Origin: CAVOBC01 sp963693635
Lineage (GTDB): Bacteria > Pseudomonadota > Gammaproteobacteria > Pseudomonadales > Azotimanducaceae
Direction: 5' to 3'
DNA: 9,301 bases
NCBI GenBank assembly: GCA_963693635.1
Contig: CAVOBC010000176.1
Location: forward strand, 1 to 9,301
Both the position numbers and the translations under genes were made by a program. Positions within the stretch are counted from its first letter, which is position 1, and each line of letters opens with the position of its first letter. A model generated the notes under the pieces. That model was not told where the DNA came from. It saw nothing but the letters and a program-made list of their open reading frames with translations, and did not search any database. Positions 1 through 6,590 of the stretch are shown one piece after another.

Positions 1-92
1 GGATGTAAGGACCGAGCCGTCGGTCGTGTCGATGGTCAGAAGATTGAGTTCGCCGTCAAAATCGAATTCGTCGAAGTGCTCGGTCGCAAAGG
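1..92 (-). pseudogene. Out-of-frame continuation of the secreted propeller-like gene
   Basis: Reading the minus strand from about position 89 to base 1 in the frame one base on from the upstream gene gives ATEHFDEFDFDGELNLLTID and then TTDGSVLTS, open to the window edge. This acidic, beta-propeller-like sequence fits the upstream protein: the expected text is GSTL(Y)ATEHFDEFDFDG. The annotated frame instead turns into CDRALRRIRF and stops. The break falls at a CAAAGGG run on the plus strand (87-93), a typical place for a one-base length error. One extra base or two missing bases would explain it. It could equally be a real inactivating mutation. Confidence 0.6.
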
Positions 93-565
93 GTCGATCC
101 GATGAAGGCGAGTCCTTTGATGGTAAAGCCCATGTCATCGGCGATTTTGGTGGCGGCGCCGCCGCTGGTGACGCGATACATCTGCCAGTCTAGTGTTGTG
201 ACGAAGAAGTCACCCGACGCTGCATCAAAGGTCGCTGCCGTCACCTCGCCCATGGCAGGCCCGGTGCGTGGCACATCGGTCACCGTGTGGGTAGACAGGT
301 CAATGGCGTCCATCTTCTGATCGGTCGGACCGGAGAAGTGATACATCAAACCGTCGGTGGAGTTGTAGGCAATGGCCTCGCCGTCGTCGCCGGCACCAAG
401 GGCAAGGTTGAACGTGGCGGAAGCGTCAATCTGGCTGAGCGTGTGCAGGCTCTCGGGGGTCGAAGCGCCGTCACCTGAAATGCCGTAGAGAATTTGGGTC
501 GCGAAAGTGGGTGCGGCGAGCAGCGCGAACGCTGTGCCGGCGGCTAGTTTCAGGGTGGAATTCAT
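56..565 (-). CDS. Secreted beta-propeller-like protein, function unknown, frame-disrupted at its 3' end
   Basis: The 169-residue product starts with a clear Sec signal peptide: a Lys near the N-terminus, a hydrophobic core AAGTAFALLAA, and probable cleavage after PTFA (residue 22), so it is exported. The mature part has short beta-rich repeats such as GEAIAYNSTDGLMYHFSG and GEVTAATFDAASGDFF. These resemble the blades of secreted propeller-like proteins, some of which carry C-terminal sorting tags. I know no function for it. The ATG at 565-563 is preceded by GAGG at a normal distance, which supports this start. The final residues, after KGLAFIGSTL, are Arg-rich and unlike the rest, and they end at a TGA at 58-56. 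A better continuation lies in another frame (see the entry at 1-92). The real protein therefore probably runs past the left edge, and the stop here follows a one-base frameshift. It sits 393 bp from the sulfotransferase gene and is probably a separate unit. Confidence 0.7.
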   Translation of the reverse strand: MNSTLKLAAGTAFALLAAPTFATQILYGISGDGASTPESLHTLSQIDASATFNLALGAGDDGEAIAYNSTDGLMYHFSGPTDQKMDAIDLSTHTVTDVPRTGPAMGEVTAATFDAASGDFFVTTLDWQMYRVTSGGAATKIADDMGFTIKGLAFIGSTLCDRALRRIRF

Positions 566-958
566 TGTGTCCCTCGTGCGACTCAGCGGATGTCGAGCCG
601 CGCATGCTTGTGTGATCGTCGTCTGTTGAAGAGCACGCTTCGTGCCAGAGTTTGCGGAAGAGAAATCGCATAAATTTCAAGCACCTGGGTAAAGGCAATG
701 CACCGCGAGATCTCGACTGTCCGCCAGAGTGTAAAAGAAACCGACGGTCGCTCGTGTCGAAGTAGGACGCTCGGTGGTCTGAGGTTGATACGGTTCAGGC
801 GGCTGGTCGTGTGCTGCAGGGTGGAACGCCACCGGCGACGATTGGCGGTCAGCTGCGCCTCGGGCAGCTTCCGATTGAGCCCTGTCTTGTAACGGCGCTG
901 TCCCCGAAGATGGAATGCAGAATGCGCCAAGAGTTATCCACCGGGCGGTTGCGACGGG
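566..958. other. Intergenic stretch without a recognisable gene
   Basis: This lies between the sulfotransferase stop (959) and the start of the secreted protein (565). The only long open frames are Arg- and Ser-rich on both strands, lack a ribosome binding site and resemble no family, so I treat the stretch as non-coding. It should hold the promoter of the secreted-protein gene. On the minus strand, TTGCCT with AATTTA 17 bp further on (around 691-663) is the best but weak candidate. I see no strong hairpin followed by a T-run that would end the sulfotransferase transcript. Confidence 0.5.
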
Positions 959-1552
959 TCAGCGTCCGAACTCGTAGCCGAATGTGCGGACGTCATCGGC
1001 ATAATACTCGCCGACGACGTCGACAAGCGTGGGTGTGAAGTCGTCGACGTAGGGCTGTCGGGTCTCAGGTGCCCGGTTCGCGACCAGGATCTTCGGCATA
1101 TCAGCCGTGAGCGTGAGGCGCCCGGCGAGATCCCTGTAGGCGTCGGCGATTGCCTCAAACCGATAGACGGCGCCCAACTCCATTGAACCGTTGGTGAGCC
1201 GAAGTGTTTCGGATTGTGGCTTCAGCGCCTGGAGTACGTCGAACCGGCGGCTTAGCTTTGCGAGCAGGCGACGGTGCCATGGCAATTGCAGATAAGTGTC
1301 GAAGAACTCATCGAGGCCAAGGTCATGTAGTCGGTCGATATGTCGAGAGTTCCACCAGATTGAGTGCAGACGATCCCATGGGTTGCGAACAACGGCAAAC
1401 TTGAAGTACGACGTCCAGACGTCGTCATCGTTGAAGTCTTTCGCCTCCTGTGCGCTCATGTGCTTCTCGACACCCTTGGTGACGCGGTTGAATTCACCGG
1501 TCGCGGGGTCAAGTGGCCCCTGCATTGGTGTTTGCAAGCGCGTCCAGCGCAA
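959..1552 (-). CDS. Sulfotransferase (Sulfotransfer_2-like), main part; N-terminal PAPS loop is in another frame
   Basis: Sulfotransferases move a sulfuryl group from PAPS to a sugar, lipid or small-molecule hydroxyl. The 197-residue open frame (TTG at 1552) carries the 3'-phosphate-binding motif FKFAVVRNPWDR (residues 50-61), the upstream stretch VTKGVEKHMSAQE (24-36), and a family-typical end, YYADDVRTFGYEF (183-195). It lacks the KTAGSS loop that binds the 5'-phosphosulfate, which the family needs. That loop lies just upstream in a different frame (see 1509-1616). The TTG is therefore only the first usable codon after a stop, not a true start, and residues 1 to about 7 are probably not real. 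The intact protein would have about 220 residues. The intended start may be the ATG at 1630-1628, which overlaps the TGA of the sugar dehydrogenase as ATGA and would couple the two genes. The acceptor substrate cannot be told. Confidence 0.75.
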   Translation of the reverse strand: MRWTRLQTPMQGPLDPATGEFNRVTKGVEKHMSAQEAKDFNDDDVWTSYFKFAVVRNPWDRLHSIWWNSRHIDRLHDLGLDEFFDTYLQLPWHRRLLAKLSRRFDVLQALKPQSETLRLTNGSMELGAVYRFEAIADAYRDLAGRLTLTADMPKILVANRAPETRQPYVDDFTPTLVDVVGEYYADDVRTFGYEFGR

Positions 1553-1616
1553 CCTCTATACTGCTACCGGCCGTCTTGGTGATGTGAATGAAGAGTGTCT
1601 TGTGGCTGTGGACAAT
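1509..1616 (-). pseudogene. N-terminal sulfotransferase fragment with the PAPS-binding loop
   Basis: In this frame the minus strand reads IVHSHKTLFIHITKTAGSS and then IEVALDALANTNAGAT, followed by TGA at 1511-1509. HKTLFIHITKTAGSS is a textbook sulfotransferase N-terminus: a first beta strand followed by the phosphosulfate-binding loop. The RNPWDR body just downstream is one base out of frame, with the junction probably near 1540-1525, where both frames give plausible residues (LAN and PMQGPLDPATG). The fragment has no ATG, GTG or TTG start. The only well-placed ATG (1630-1628) is in the frame of the body, so either two compensating indels or a non-standard start plus one indel is needed. The low end of this entry overlaps the body entry because the exact junction is unknown. 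Confidence 0.65.
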
Positions 1617-1626
1617 CGTGATCGAA

Positions 1627-2730
1627 TCATTTGCTGGGCGTGATTCGCTTGATGCCGACGCCCTCCACGCTGACGTAGATCATGCCGTCAGGCCCTTGAC
1701 GCACATTGCGGGCGCGGCCGATTTTCTCGGCAACGATTTGTGCACCGGTGGCTTTGTCGCCATCCATTGCTACGAGCACGAGATAGTTGAACTTCAATGA
1801 CCCAACGAGCAGGTGGCCCTGCCATTCCGGGAATTTCTCGCTGGTCACAAACGTCATTCCCGAAGGCGCGATCGATGGCACCCAGTACCAGATTGGAGAC
1901 TCGAAGCCTTCGCGCTCGGTGCCCTTGGCAAATTTCGTACCACTGTAGTTGATGCCATAGCTCAGGATTGGCCAGCCGTAGTTGGCGCCGGCATTTATCA
2001 GGTTTAGCTCGTCACCGCCCCGCGGACCGTGCTCGTGGACCCAGATCTTCCCGGTTTGCGGATGACGCGCCATGCCCTGGGGATTGCGGTGCCCAAACGA
2101 ATAGATGGCGCGCTTGTTCTGCGCGTGCGCAGCGAACGGATTGTCGGTGGGTATGTCGCCATCCGCGGTGATGCGGTAGATCTTGCCGCCGTCTCTGGTC
2201 GGGTCCTGGGGGTTTACGTCGCGTTGCCCGCGATCCCCGATCGAGAAATAGAGATGTCCGTCGCCGCCGAACTCCAGGCGGCTGCCGTAGTGCTGGCCGC
2301 GACGCGAGTTGGGCGTCGCCTTGTACAGAACCCTAGCGTCGGTGAGTGTATCGCCGTCGAGTCGCGCCCGCATGATCGCCGTGTTGCTCCCTTTCTCGCC
2401 CGCTTCGCCCGACATCTCAATGTCGGTGGCATAACTCAGGTAGAGAATCTGGTTGTCGGCGAAGTCCGGGTGCAGTTCGATGTCCATCAACCCGCCCTGG
2501 CCGTTGACGCTGACGTCCGGGACGCCGCTCAGTTCGGCCGCGATCTTGCCGTCTCGCACGCGTAAGATCTTGCCGGTCTTGGCAGTGATAAGCATGTCGC
2601 CGTCCGGCAGCCAGACCATTCCCCAGGGGTTGTTTATCCCGGTGACGATGGGCCGAACCGAGATTTCGGTCGCGGCGGCGGACATGGCGAGGAGGAGGCC
2701 GAGCATGGTGGCGAGTGTGAGCTGTTTCAT
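1627..2730 (-). CDS. Secreted PQQ-dependent aldose sugar dehydrogenase
   Basis: This 367-residue protein belongs to the glucose/sorbosone dehydrogenase family (YliI/Asd-like soluble PQQ enzymes), which oxidise aldose sugars in the periplasm and pass electrons to the respiratory chain. Residues 1-20 are a signal peptide (hydrophobic core LATMLGLLLAMSAAA). The six-bladed propeller follows in full: INNPWGMVWLPDGDMLI (32-48), GQGGLMDIELHPDF (78-90), RGQHYGSRLEF (144-154) with the probable catalytic base His147, SIGDRGQRDVNPQ (163-175), FGHRNPQGMARHP (212-224) with Arg215 as a likely PQQ contact, VHEHGPRGGDELN (231-243), and IAPSGMTFV near 287-295. The length is normal for the family and I see no missing block. 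The ribosome binding site is weak. A candidate promoter lies 37 bp upstream. The stop overlaps a possible ATG of the sulfotransferase gene. The sugar specificity cannot be judged from sequence, so I give no symbol. Confidence 0.93.
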   Translation of the reverse strand: MKQLTLATMLGLLLAMSAAATEISVRPIVTGINNPWGMVWLPDGDMLITAKTGKILRVRDGKIAAELSGVPDVSVNGQGGLMDIELHPDFADNQILYLSYATDIEMSGEAGEKGSNTAIMRARLDGDTLTDARVLYKATPNSRRGQHYGSRLEFGGDGHLYFSIGDRGQRDVNPQDPTRDGGKIYRITADGDIPTDNPFAAHAQNKRAIYSFGHRNPQGMARHPQTGKIWVHEHGPRGGDELNLINAGANYGWPILSYGINYSGTKFAKGTEREGFESPIWYWVPSIAPSGMTFVTSEKFPEWQGHLLVGSLKFNYLVLVAMDGDKATGAQIVAEKIGRARNVRQGPDGMIYVSVEGVGIKRITPSK

Positions 2731-2766
2731 AGGGCTGGATTCTCAAGGCCGAATTGCGGAATCGCG

Positions 2767-2775
2767 ATAGTAGCA
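2767..2775 (-). promoter_or_regulatory. Candidate extended -10 promoter of the sugar dehydrogenase gene
   Basis: On the minus strand this reads TGCTACTAT, matching the extended -10 pattern TGnTATAAT with one mismatch in the hexamer. Transcription would begin near 2760 and give a leader of about 30 nt before the ATG at 2730. No good -35 hexamer sits at the usual distance, as is common for extended -10 promoters. The assignment rests on motif and position alone. Confidence 0.35.
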
Positions 2776-2826
2776 ATGTCTCCGGCGCGGTTGGTCAGTC
2801 AGGTTGCTCTCGTCGACGAATCGCTG

Positions 2827-2851
2827 GGGCACCAGGCACCTCGTGATGCCC
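2827..2851 (-). terminator. Hairpin after the CoA transferase gene, possible terminator
   Basis: On the minus strand GGGCATCA pairs with TGGTGCCC across a 9-nt loop (8 bp, one G-U pair). It begins about 25 nt past the CoA transferase stop and lies before the candidate dehydrogenase promoter. No T-run follows, so it is not a classical intrinsic terminator. It may stabilise the 3' end or be chance. Confidence 0.25.
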
Positions 2852-2875
2852 TGACCCACCCGTACTGCGGCTGCC

Positions 2876-5299
2876 TCACCGCGCCACGATCGGCACCGTA
2901 CCCACAACATCGTCGATGATCAGCTCAGCAATGTCGTCGTCGCTCAATCCGCCGAGTTCCGTCAGCACCTCGCTCAGGTGTTCGCCAAGCAGCGGTGCCC
3001 GGGCCGGGACTGATTCGCCGGCGCTCGCAAAACGATAGGGCTGATTGGGGTAATGCTTCACACCTACCCCAGGTCGATCCTGCGCTAAAAAGGCGTGACG
3101 CGCGGCAAGGTGCGGGTCTGCGAGCAGTTCGGGCCCGCGCATGACGGCGCCCGCGGGCACCCCTTGCTCCTGCAACTGATGCATGAGGGCGATGTGTTCG
3201 AACTCGCGCGTGAAAGCCGCGATGGCCTCCTCTATCTCCGGGCGTCGCTCCCGGCGCTCCGCCGCAGACAAATCCTGGAGGTCGGCGCGGCCGACCGCCG
3301 TTGCCAGCGTGCGCCACTGCTCATCGGTCTTGCACGTGAGTCCAATCCAGCTGTCACCGGCACAGGGGTAGATGCCCTGCGGCTCGAACGACGCGTGACG
3401 GTTGCCGGTGCGCCCGGGGTCGACGCCGGCGAGAGACCAACCGGTCACCGCGTCACCCAGATACAGGTTGCACGCCTCAAGCTGGCTGAGATTAATGTGC
3501 TGCCCTGCACCGGTTTGATGACGATGGTGAATCGCGGCCATCAGCGTCGTGGCTCCCATAATTCCGGCAAACAGGTCGCCGCCGGTCGTGCCGGTAAAGA
3601 TGGGTTCACCGTCCTCATATCCCGTGAGGTGAGACAAGCCGGACATCTGTTCGGTCGACATGCCAAAAGCCACGTAGTCGCGCCAGGAGGTGTCCGCGCC
3701 AAAGCCGGAGAGGGACAGCATGATGAGCCGTGGATTGATCGCCTTCAGCACGTCGTAGTCCAGACCAAAGTTGGACATGACCCGCGGCGTGTAGTTTTCG
3801 ATCAGGATATCGGCGTCTTTGACCATCGTTTTCAGGACGGCAACGGCACGTGGGTCCTTCAGATTCAGCGTGATGTCGCGCTTGCCGCGGTTGACCCAGT
3901 TGAAGTAGGGCGAACCCTCATACGACGGCAGGTCGCCCGTCCCGCCGGTGCCCGCTCCGCGCCAGCCATCGATGCGCTGCAGTGATTCAACCTTCACAAC
4001 ATCGGCCCCGGCGTCAGCGCAGACCTGCGCAGCGACCGGGCCGGCAAAGAACATCGACAGATCAAGAACCCGCACGCCCGCCAGCGGTAGGTGTTGCTTG
4101 CCCGTGGGCGACGCCGCCGGTGGCTGGTCATCAAGCTCTGCCAGCACCTCTTTTGTATGTTCGCCGAGCAGAGGCGGCCGAAACGGCAACGGCGCGGTGG
4201 CCGTCGACTTGAACGGTACGCCGGGTGTTGCCACGTCACCGGCGACGGGATGCGCGAGAGGTACAAAAAACTCCCGCTCCCGGTGCGGAGGCATCGTGAA
4301 ATGCATGGCAAGATCCGGTATCAAACCGAATGGCACGCGCGCCGCCTCGGCCGCGTGGAACAGCTGATCGGCCGTGCGGCCGGACAGCGCTGCCTGAAAT
4401 GCCGCGCGTATTTCCTCGAGGCGCGGGTCCGGTTTCATCCATGAAATCCCGGCATACGCGGGGTCCTCGGCAATGTCCTTGCGTCCGAGGAACTCACACA
4501 ACATTTGCCATTGTGGGCCCGTTAGGGCGTTGAGCCCGATGTAGCCGTCGTCGGTCGGCAGTATGTACGCGGCGCCTGCACCGGAGCCAATACTCGAATA
4601 TCGGCCCGGTAATAGCCCGTGATATTCATAGAGCAACGTTGGCATCTGTGCGGCGGCGAGGACGGCTTCGTTGGTTGCAACGTCGACGTGCTCGCCGTGT
4701 CCGTGGGCCGCCCGGCCGAGGGCCGCAAGCAGGGTTGAAGCCGCCGCAAATGCGCCGGCGAGTGTCTCTGAAATGGCGCCGCCCGCTTGCAGGGGCTCTC
4801 GGTCGGGCGTGCCGCACAGGTGTGCCCAGCCGCCGACCGCGCAGGCAACGAGGTGCGAGGACTCGTAGTGTGACAACGGCCCGAACGAGCCGAAACCGCT
4901 GACGGTTGTCAGAATCGCGCGCGGATTCCAGGATTTGATCTGCGCGTAGCCGATGCCGCGCTTGTCGAGTCCCTCTGCCGTGTCGCTGGCAACGATGATG
5001 TCGTAGTGCCGCACGAGTCGCGCGAAGGTCTCGTGGTTCGATGGGTCATCGACGTCGAGGATCACCGAGCGCTTGCTGGTATTGAAAAAGAAATAGCTCG
5101 CGCTCGCCTCGGGATTCGGGTTGTCATCGGGGAAGGGTCCGAGCCGCCGGGATTCGTCGCCCGCGGGCTTTTCGAGCTTCACGACCTCGGCGCCGAGATC
5201 GCCCAGCAATTTACTGCAGAATGGGCCCGCAATGCCTTCGGCGATGTCGAGTATGCGTATGCCCTTAAGGGGGCCGTTTGCGTGGGCTGGCTCTGACAT
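2876..5299 (-). CDS. Tandem-domain class III CoA transferase (CaiB/BaiF family)
   Basis: The 807-residue product contains two complete CaiB/BaiF domains; usual members have about 400 residues each. Domain 1 (about 12-389) starts GIRILDIAEGIAGPFCSKLL and has LGDLGAEVVKLEKP, FFFNTSKRSVILD and the ending RPPLLGEHTKEVLAEL. Domain 2 (about 406-782) starts GVRVLDLSMFFAGPVAAQ and has NRGKRDITLNLKD, GQHINLSQLEA and the ending RAPLLGEHLSEVLTEL. These cytosolic enzymes swap CoA between carboxylic acids. In domain 2 the expected catalytic Asp is present in GTTGGDLFAG (Asp575). In domain 1 the aligned site reads AGGAISETLAG, with Glu178 instead, so domain 1 may have altered or lost activity. I chose the ATG at 5299: AGGA lies 6 nt upstream, and MSEPAHANG leads directly into the domain. 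An upstream ATG at 5362 would add 21 Lys/Arg-rich residues translated from a repetitive leader and has no ribosome binding site. The CoA substrates are unknown. Confidence 0.92.
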   Translation of the reverse strand: MSEPAHANGPLKGIRILDIAEGIAGPFCSKLLGDLGAEVVKLEKPAGDESRRLGPFPDDNPNPEASASYFFFNTSKRSVILDVDDPSNHETFARLVRHYDIIVASDTAEGLDKRGIGYAQIKSWNPRAILTTVSGFGSFGPLSHYESSHLVACAVGGWAHLCGTPDREPLQAGGAISETLAGAFAAASTLLAALGRAAHGHGEHVDVATNEAVLAAAQMPTLLYEYHGLLPGRYSSIGSGAGAAYILPTDDGYIGLNALTGPQWQMLCEFLGRKDIAEDPAYAGISWMKPDPRLEEIRAAFQAALSGRTADQLFHAAEAARVPFGLIPDLAMHFTMPPHREREFFVPLAHPVAGDVATPGVPFKSTATAPLPFRPPLLGEHTKEVLAELDDQPPAASPTGKQHLPLAGVRVLDLSMFFAGPVAAQVCADAGADVVKVESLQRIDGWRGAGTGGTGDLPSYEGSPYFNWVNRGKRDITLNLKDPRAVAVLKTMVKDADILIENYTPRVMSNFGLDYDVLKAINPRLIMLSLSGFGADTSWRDYVAFGMSTEQMSGLSHLTGYEDGEPIFTGTTGGDLFAGIMGATTLMAAIHHRHQTGAGQHINLSQLEACNLYLGDAVTGWSLAGVDPGRTGNRHASFEPQGIYPCAGDSWIGLTCKTDEQWRTLATAVGRADLQDLSAAERRERRPEIEEAIAAFTREFEHIALMHQLQEQGVPAGAVMRGPELLADPHLAARHAFLAQDRPGVGVKHYPNQPYRFASAGESVPARAPLLGEHLSEVLTELGGLSDDDIAELIIDDVVGTVPIVAR

Positions 5300-5305
5300 A
5301 TTCGT

Positions 5306-5309
5306 TCCT
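5306..5309 (-). promoter_or_regulatory. Ribosome binding site that fixes the CoA transferase start
   Basis: The minus strand reads AGGA six bases before the ATG at 5299-5297 (GCAGGAACGAATATG). No comparable site precedes the longer candidate start at 5362, so this decides in favour of the 807-residue form. Confidence 0.7.
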
Positions 5310-5318
5310 GCTTTTTTT

Positions 5319-5374
5319 CCGGTCCGCTTCTTCCGGTTCGGCTTTCTTTCGGTCCGGCTCATTTCGGTCCCGTT
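5319..5374. repeat. Four tandem copies of an 11-bp motif in the CoA transferase leader
   Basis: On the plus strand the units are CCGGTCCGCT (5319), CCGGTTCGGCT (5333), TCGGTCCGGCT (5349) and TCGGTCCCGTT (5364), starting 14, 16 and 15 bp apart. The intervening bases are mostly T and C, so the mRNA leader is purine-rich. The array ends about 20 bp before the start codon. It may bind a regulator or shape the leader RNA, or may be a decayed local duplication. Confidence 0.55.
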
Positions 5375-5442
5375 TCAGCTTCGTGTGGATGCCACAATAC
5401 GAGCCATTCAAGTTACAACGGATTCACGGTTGTCGCGGACAC

Positions 5443-5471
5443 AGCGTAATGCCCGCGTTCCGGATTATCAA
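5443..5471 (-). promoter_or_regulatory. Weak candidate promoter between the GST and CoA transferase genes
   Basis: The minus strand has TTGATA (5471-5466; five of six bases match TTGACA), then 17 bp, then TACGCT (5448-5443; three of six match TATAAT). The 241-bp spacer is much longer than the others in this gene run, which makes an internal promoter plausible. Just upstream, 8-bp direct repeats TTATGGTC (plus strand, 5506 and 5519) could be an operator. No other signal was seen in 5300-5540 apart from the tandem motif array. Confidence 0.2.
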
Positions 5472-5540
5472 AGCGTCACTCGAGTGGTAGCTGTCGGATT
5501 CCTGATTATGGTCGACCGTTATGGTCTTGTTGGATGCAGC

Positions 5541-6518
5541 TCAAGCGAAACAGTCGGCCAGTTGTTGTTCGGTTAGCCAGGCAGAAACCCTGGACGCCTC
5601 GGCAGCATCAAGCGTGTTCCTGATCCGGTCAGTGACGAGTGATGCAGAAAACGGCGGGTAGGGGCGGGTCAGGTAGCTGACGTCTTCCCCGTAAATGCGT
5701 GCATGGAAAGCCTTGGCGCCCGCGGCGTTGGCATCCCGATTGGCGAGCAGGAATGGCTTGTAGGTATCTCGCATCTCGGCCAGAACGAATTCTGCAAACG
5801 GTGTCGGTGCGTCAATGGACGCAAGTGCGCCCCTGCCGTCCCACGTGTCCGCGCGATTGCGTGTCCACTCAACCACGGTTTTGTATTGGGACGCGACCCG
5901 GGTCGGGTCGGGGTCCATGAGGGTGTGGGCGCGCAGGCCACCCAGGACGATGCAGTCAACTGCCGTCGGCCGGTCGCCGAGCAGATACGGTGTTGAGTTG
6001 AGCTGGGTCTCCGCTGCCTCGAGAATGCGCACGTACTCATCTTCTGCCGCTCGCTGCTGGCGTTCTGACTCGGTGCCCGTGGCACGACAGGCGCGAGGCC
6101 CCCAGCTAAGGACGGTTGCGGCGGCGTCGGGGTCGCCATCGCTCATCTTCATCGACGCAAAATGCGCGCTTTCTTCATAGTGCCAGCGATAGTGCACCAT
6201 CGTTCGCGCGATCCACTCGTCGAAATACTCTTCAAGGACGTGGACAAGCACGCCTGGGGAGCCCTCGGGGAACATGCGGCGGGCCGGGAAGCGGGCGTCC
6301 AGCATCGTCATGAGCGGCGTCGTGTCCCCGATCATCCAGTCCTCGGGCGTTTGCAGCACGGGCACCTGGTGTGTGCCCGAACGATACTCCACGTCGTTGC
6401 GGTTTTCGGGCGTCTTCGCCAGGAAGTCGAAGTCGGTACTGTAGAAGATCATCGCGGCTTCGAGTTTGCGGGTGAAGTAGCTGAGTTCGCCGCCGTAGAT
6501 TGTGTATTTCGATGTCAT
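5541..6518 (-). CDS. Glutathione S-transferase-like protein with long C-terminal extension
   Basis: This is a cytosolic 325-residue protein. The N-terminal thioredoxin-like domain (about 4-80) shows a first strand and helix YTIYGGELSYFTRKLEAAM, in which Ser13 is at the place of the usual catalytic Ser or Cys. It also has the cis-proline element QVPVL (Pro53) and the glutathione-contact element GDTTPL (64-69) before the helix that leads to LDARFP. The helical C-terminal domain contains the family capping motif, here PTAVDCIVLGGLRAH (184-198). At 325 residues it is about 100 longer than typical GSTs; residues after about 230 match nothing I recognise. The reaction could be glutathione conjugation, ether or thioether cleavage, or isomerisation, and sequence alone does not say which. 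The ATG at 6518 follows GGAG by 10 nt. The gene starts 72 bp after the dioxygenase stop, so the two are probably co-transcribed. A small perfect hairpin (plus strand 6576-6588, GCGAG-TTG-CTCGC) lies in that spacer. Confidence 0.85.
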   Translation of the reverse strand: MTSKYTIYGGELSYFTRKLEAAMIFYSTDFDFLAKTPENRNDVEYRSGTHQVPVLQTPEDWMIGDTTPLMTMLDARFPARRMFPEGSPGVLVHVLEEYFDEWIARTMVHYRWHYEESAHFASMKMSDGDPDAAATVLSWGPRACRATGTESERQQRAAEDEYVRILEAAETQLNSTPYLLGDRPTAVDCIVLGGLRAHTLMDPDPTRVASQYKTVVEWTRNRADTWDGRGALASIDAPTPFAEFVLAEMRDTYKPFLLANRDANAAGAKAFHARIYGEDVSYLTRPYPPFSASLVTDRIRNTLDAAEASRVSAWLTEQQLADCFA

Positions 6519-6590
6519 TCGTTTGACGCTCCGGTGAAATGGATTCGTTTGTATGAATGGCGGAGCCGACGCTTTGCGAGTTGCTCGCGG

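Noticed and set aside
85..95. Programmed +1 frameshift in the secreted-protein gene, because CTT-T resembles the prfB slip site
   Set aside because: No stop codon or internal Shine-Dalgarno element sits at the site, and no reason for recoding is seen; a simple indel is more likely.
583..930. Minus-strand frame of 115 codons in the intergenic stretch
   Set aside because: It has a TTG start without a ribosome binding site, an Arg/Ser-rich composition typical of non-coding frames, and no family resemblance.
2029..2565. Plus-strand open frame of 178 codons opposite the sugar dehydrogenase gene
   Set aside because: It lies fully within a clear family member on the other strand and has no recognisable motif or ribosome binding site.
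3095..3985. Long plus-strand open frame (296 codons) inside the CoA transferase gene
   Set aside because: It is antisense to a well-supported gene, its protein resembles no family, and long antisense frames are expected in GC-rich coding DNA.
5300..5362. A 21-residue Lys/Arg-rich N-terminal extension of the CoA transferase
   Set aside because: The upstream ATG has no ribosome binding site, the residues come from the repetitive leader, and the internal ATG at 5299 has a good AGGA.
5477..5486. Perfect palindrome CACTCGAGTG as an operator
   Set aside because: About nine perfect 10-bp palindromes are expected by chance in a window of this size, and it is not repeated.
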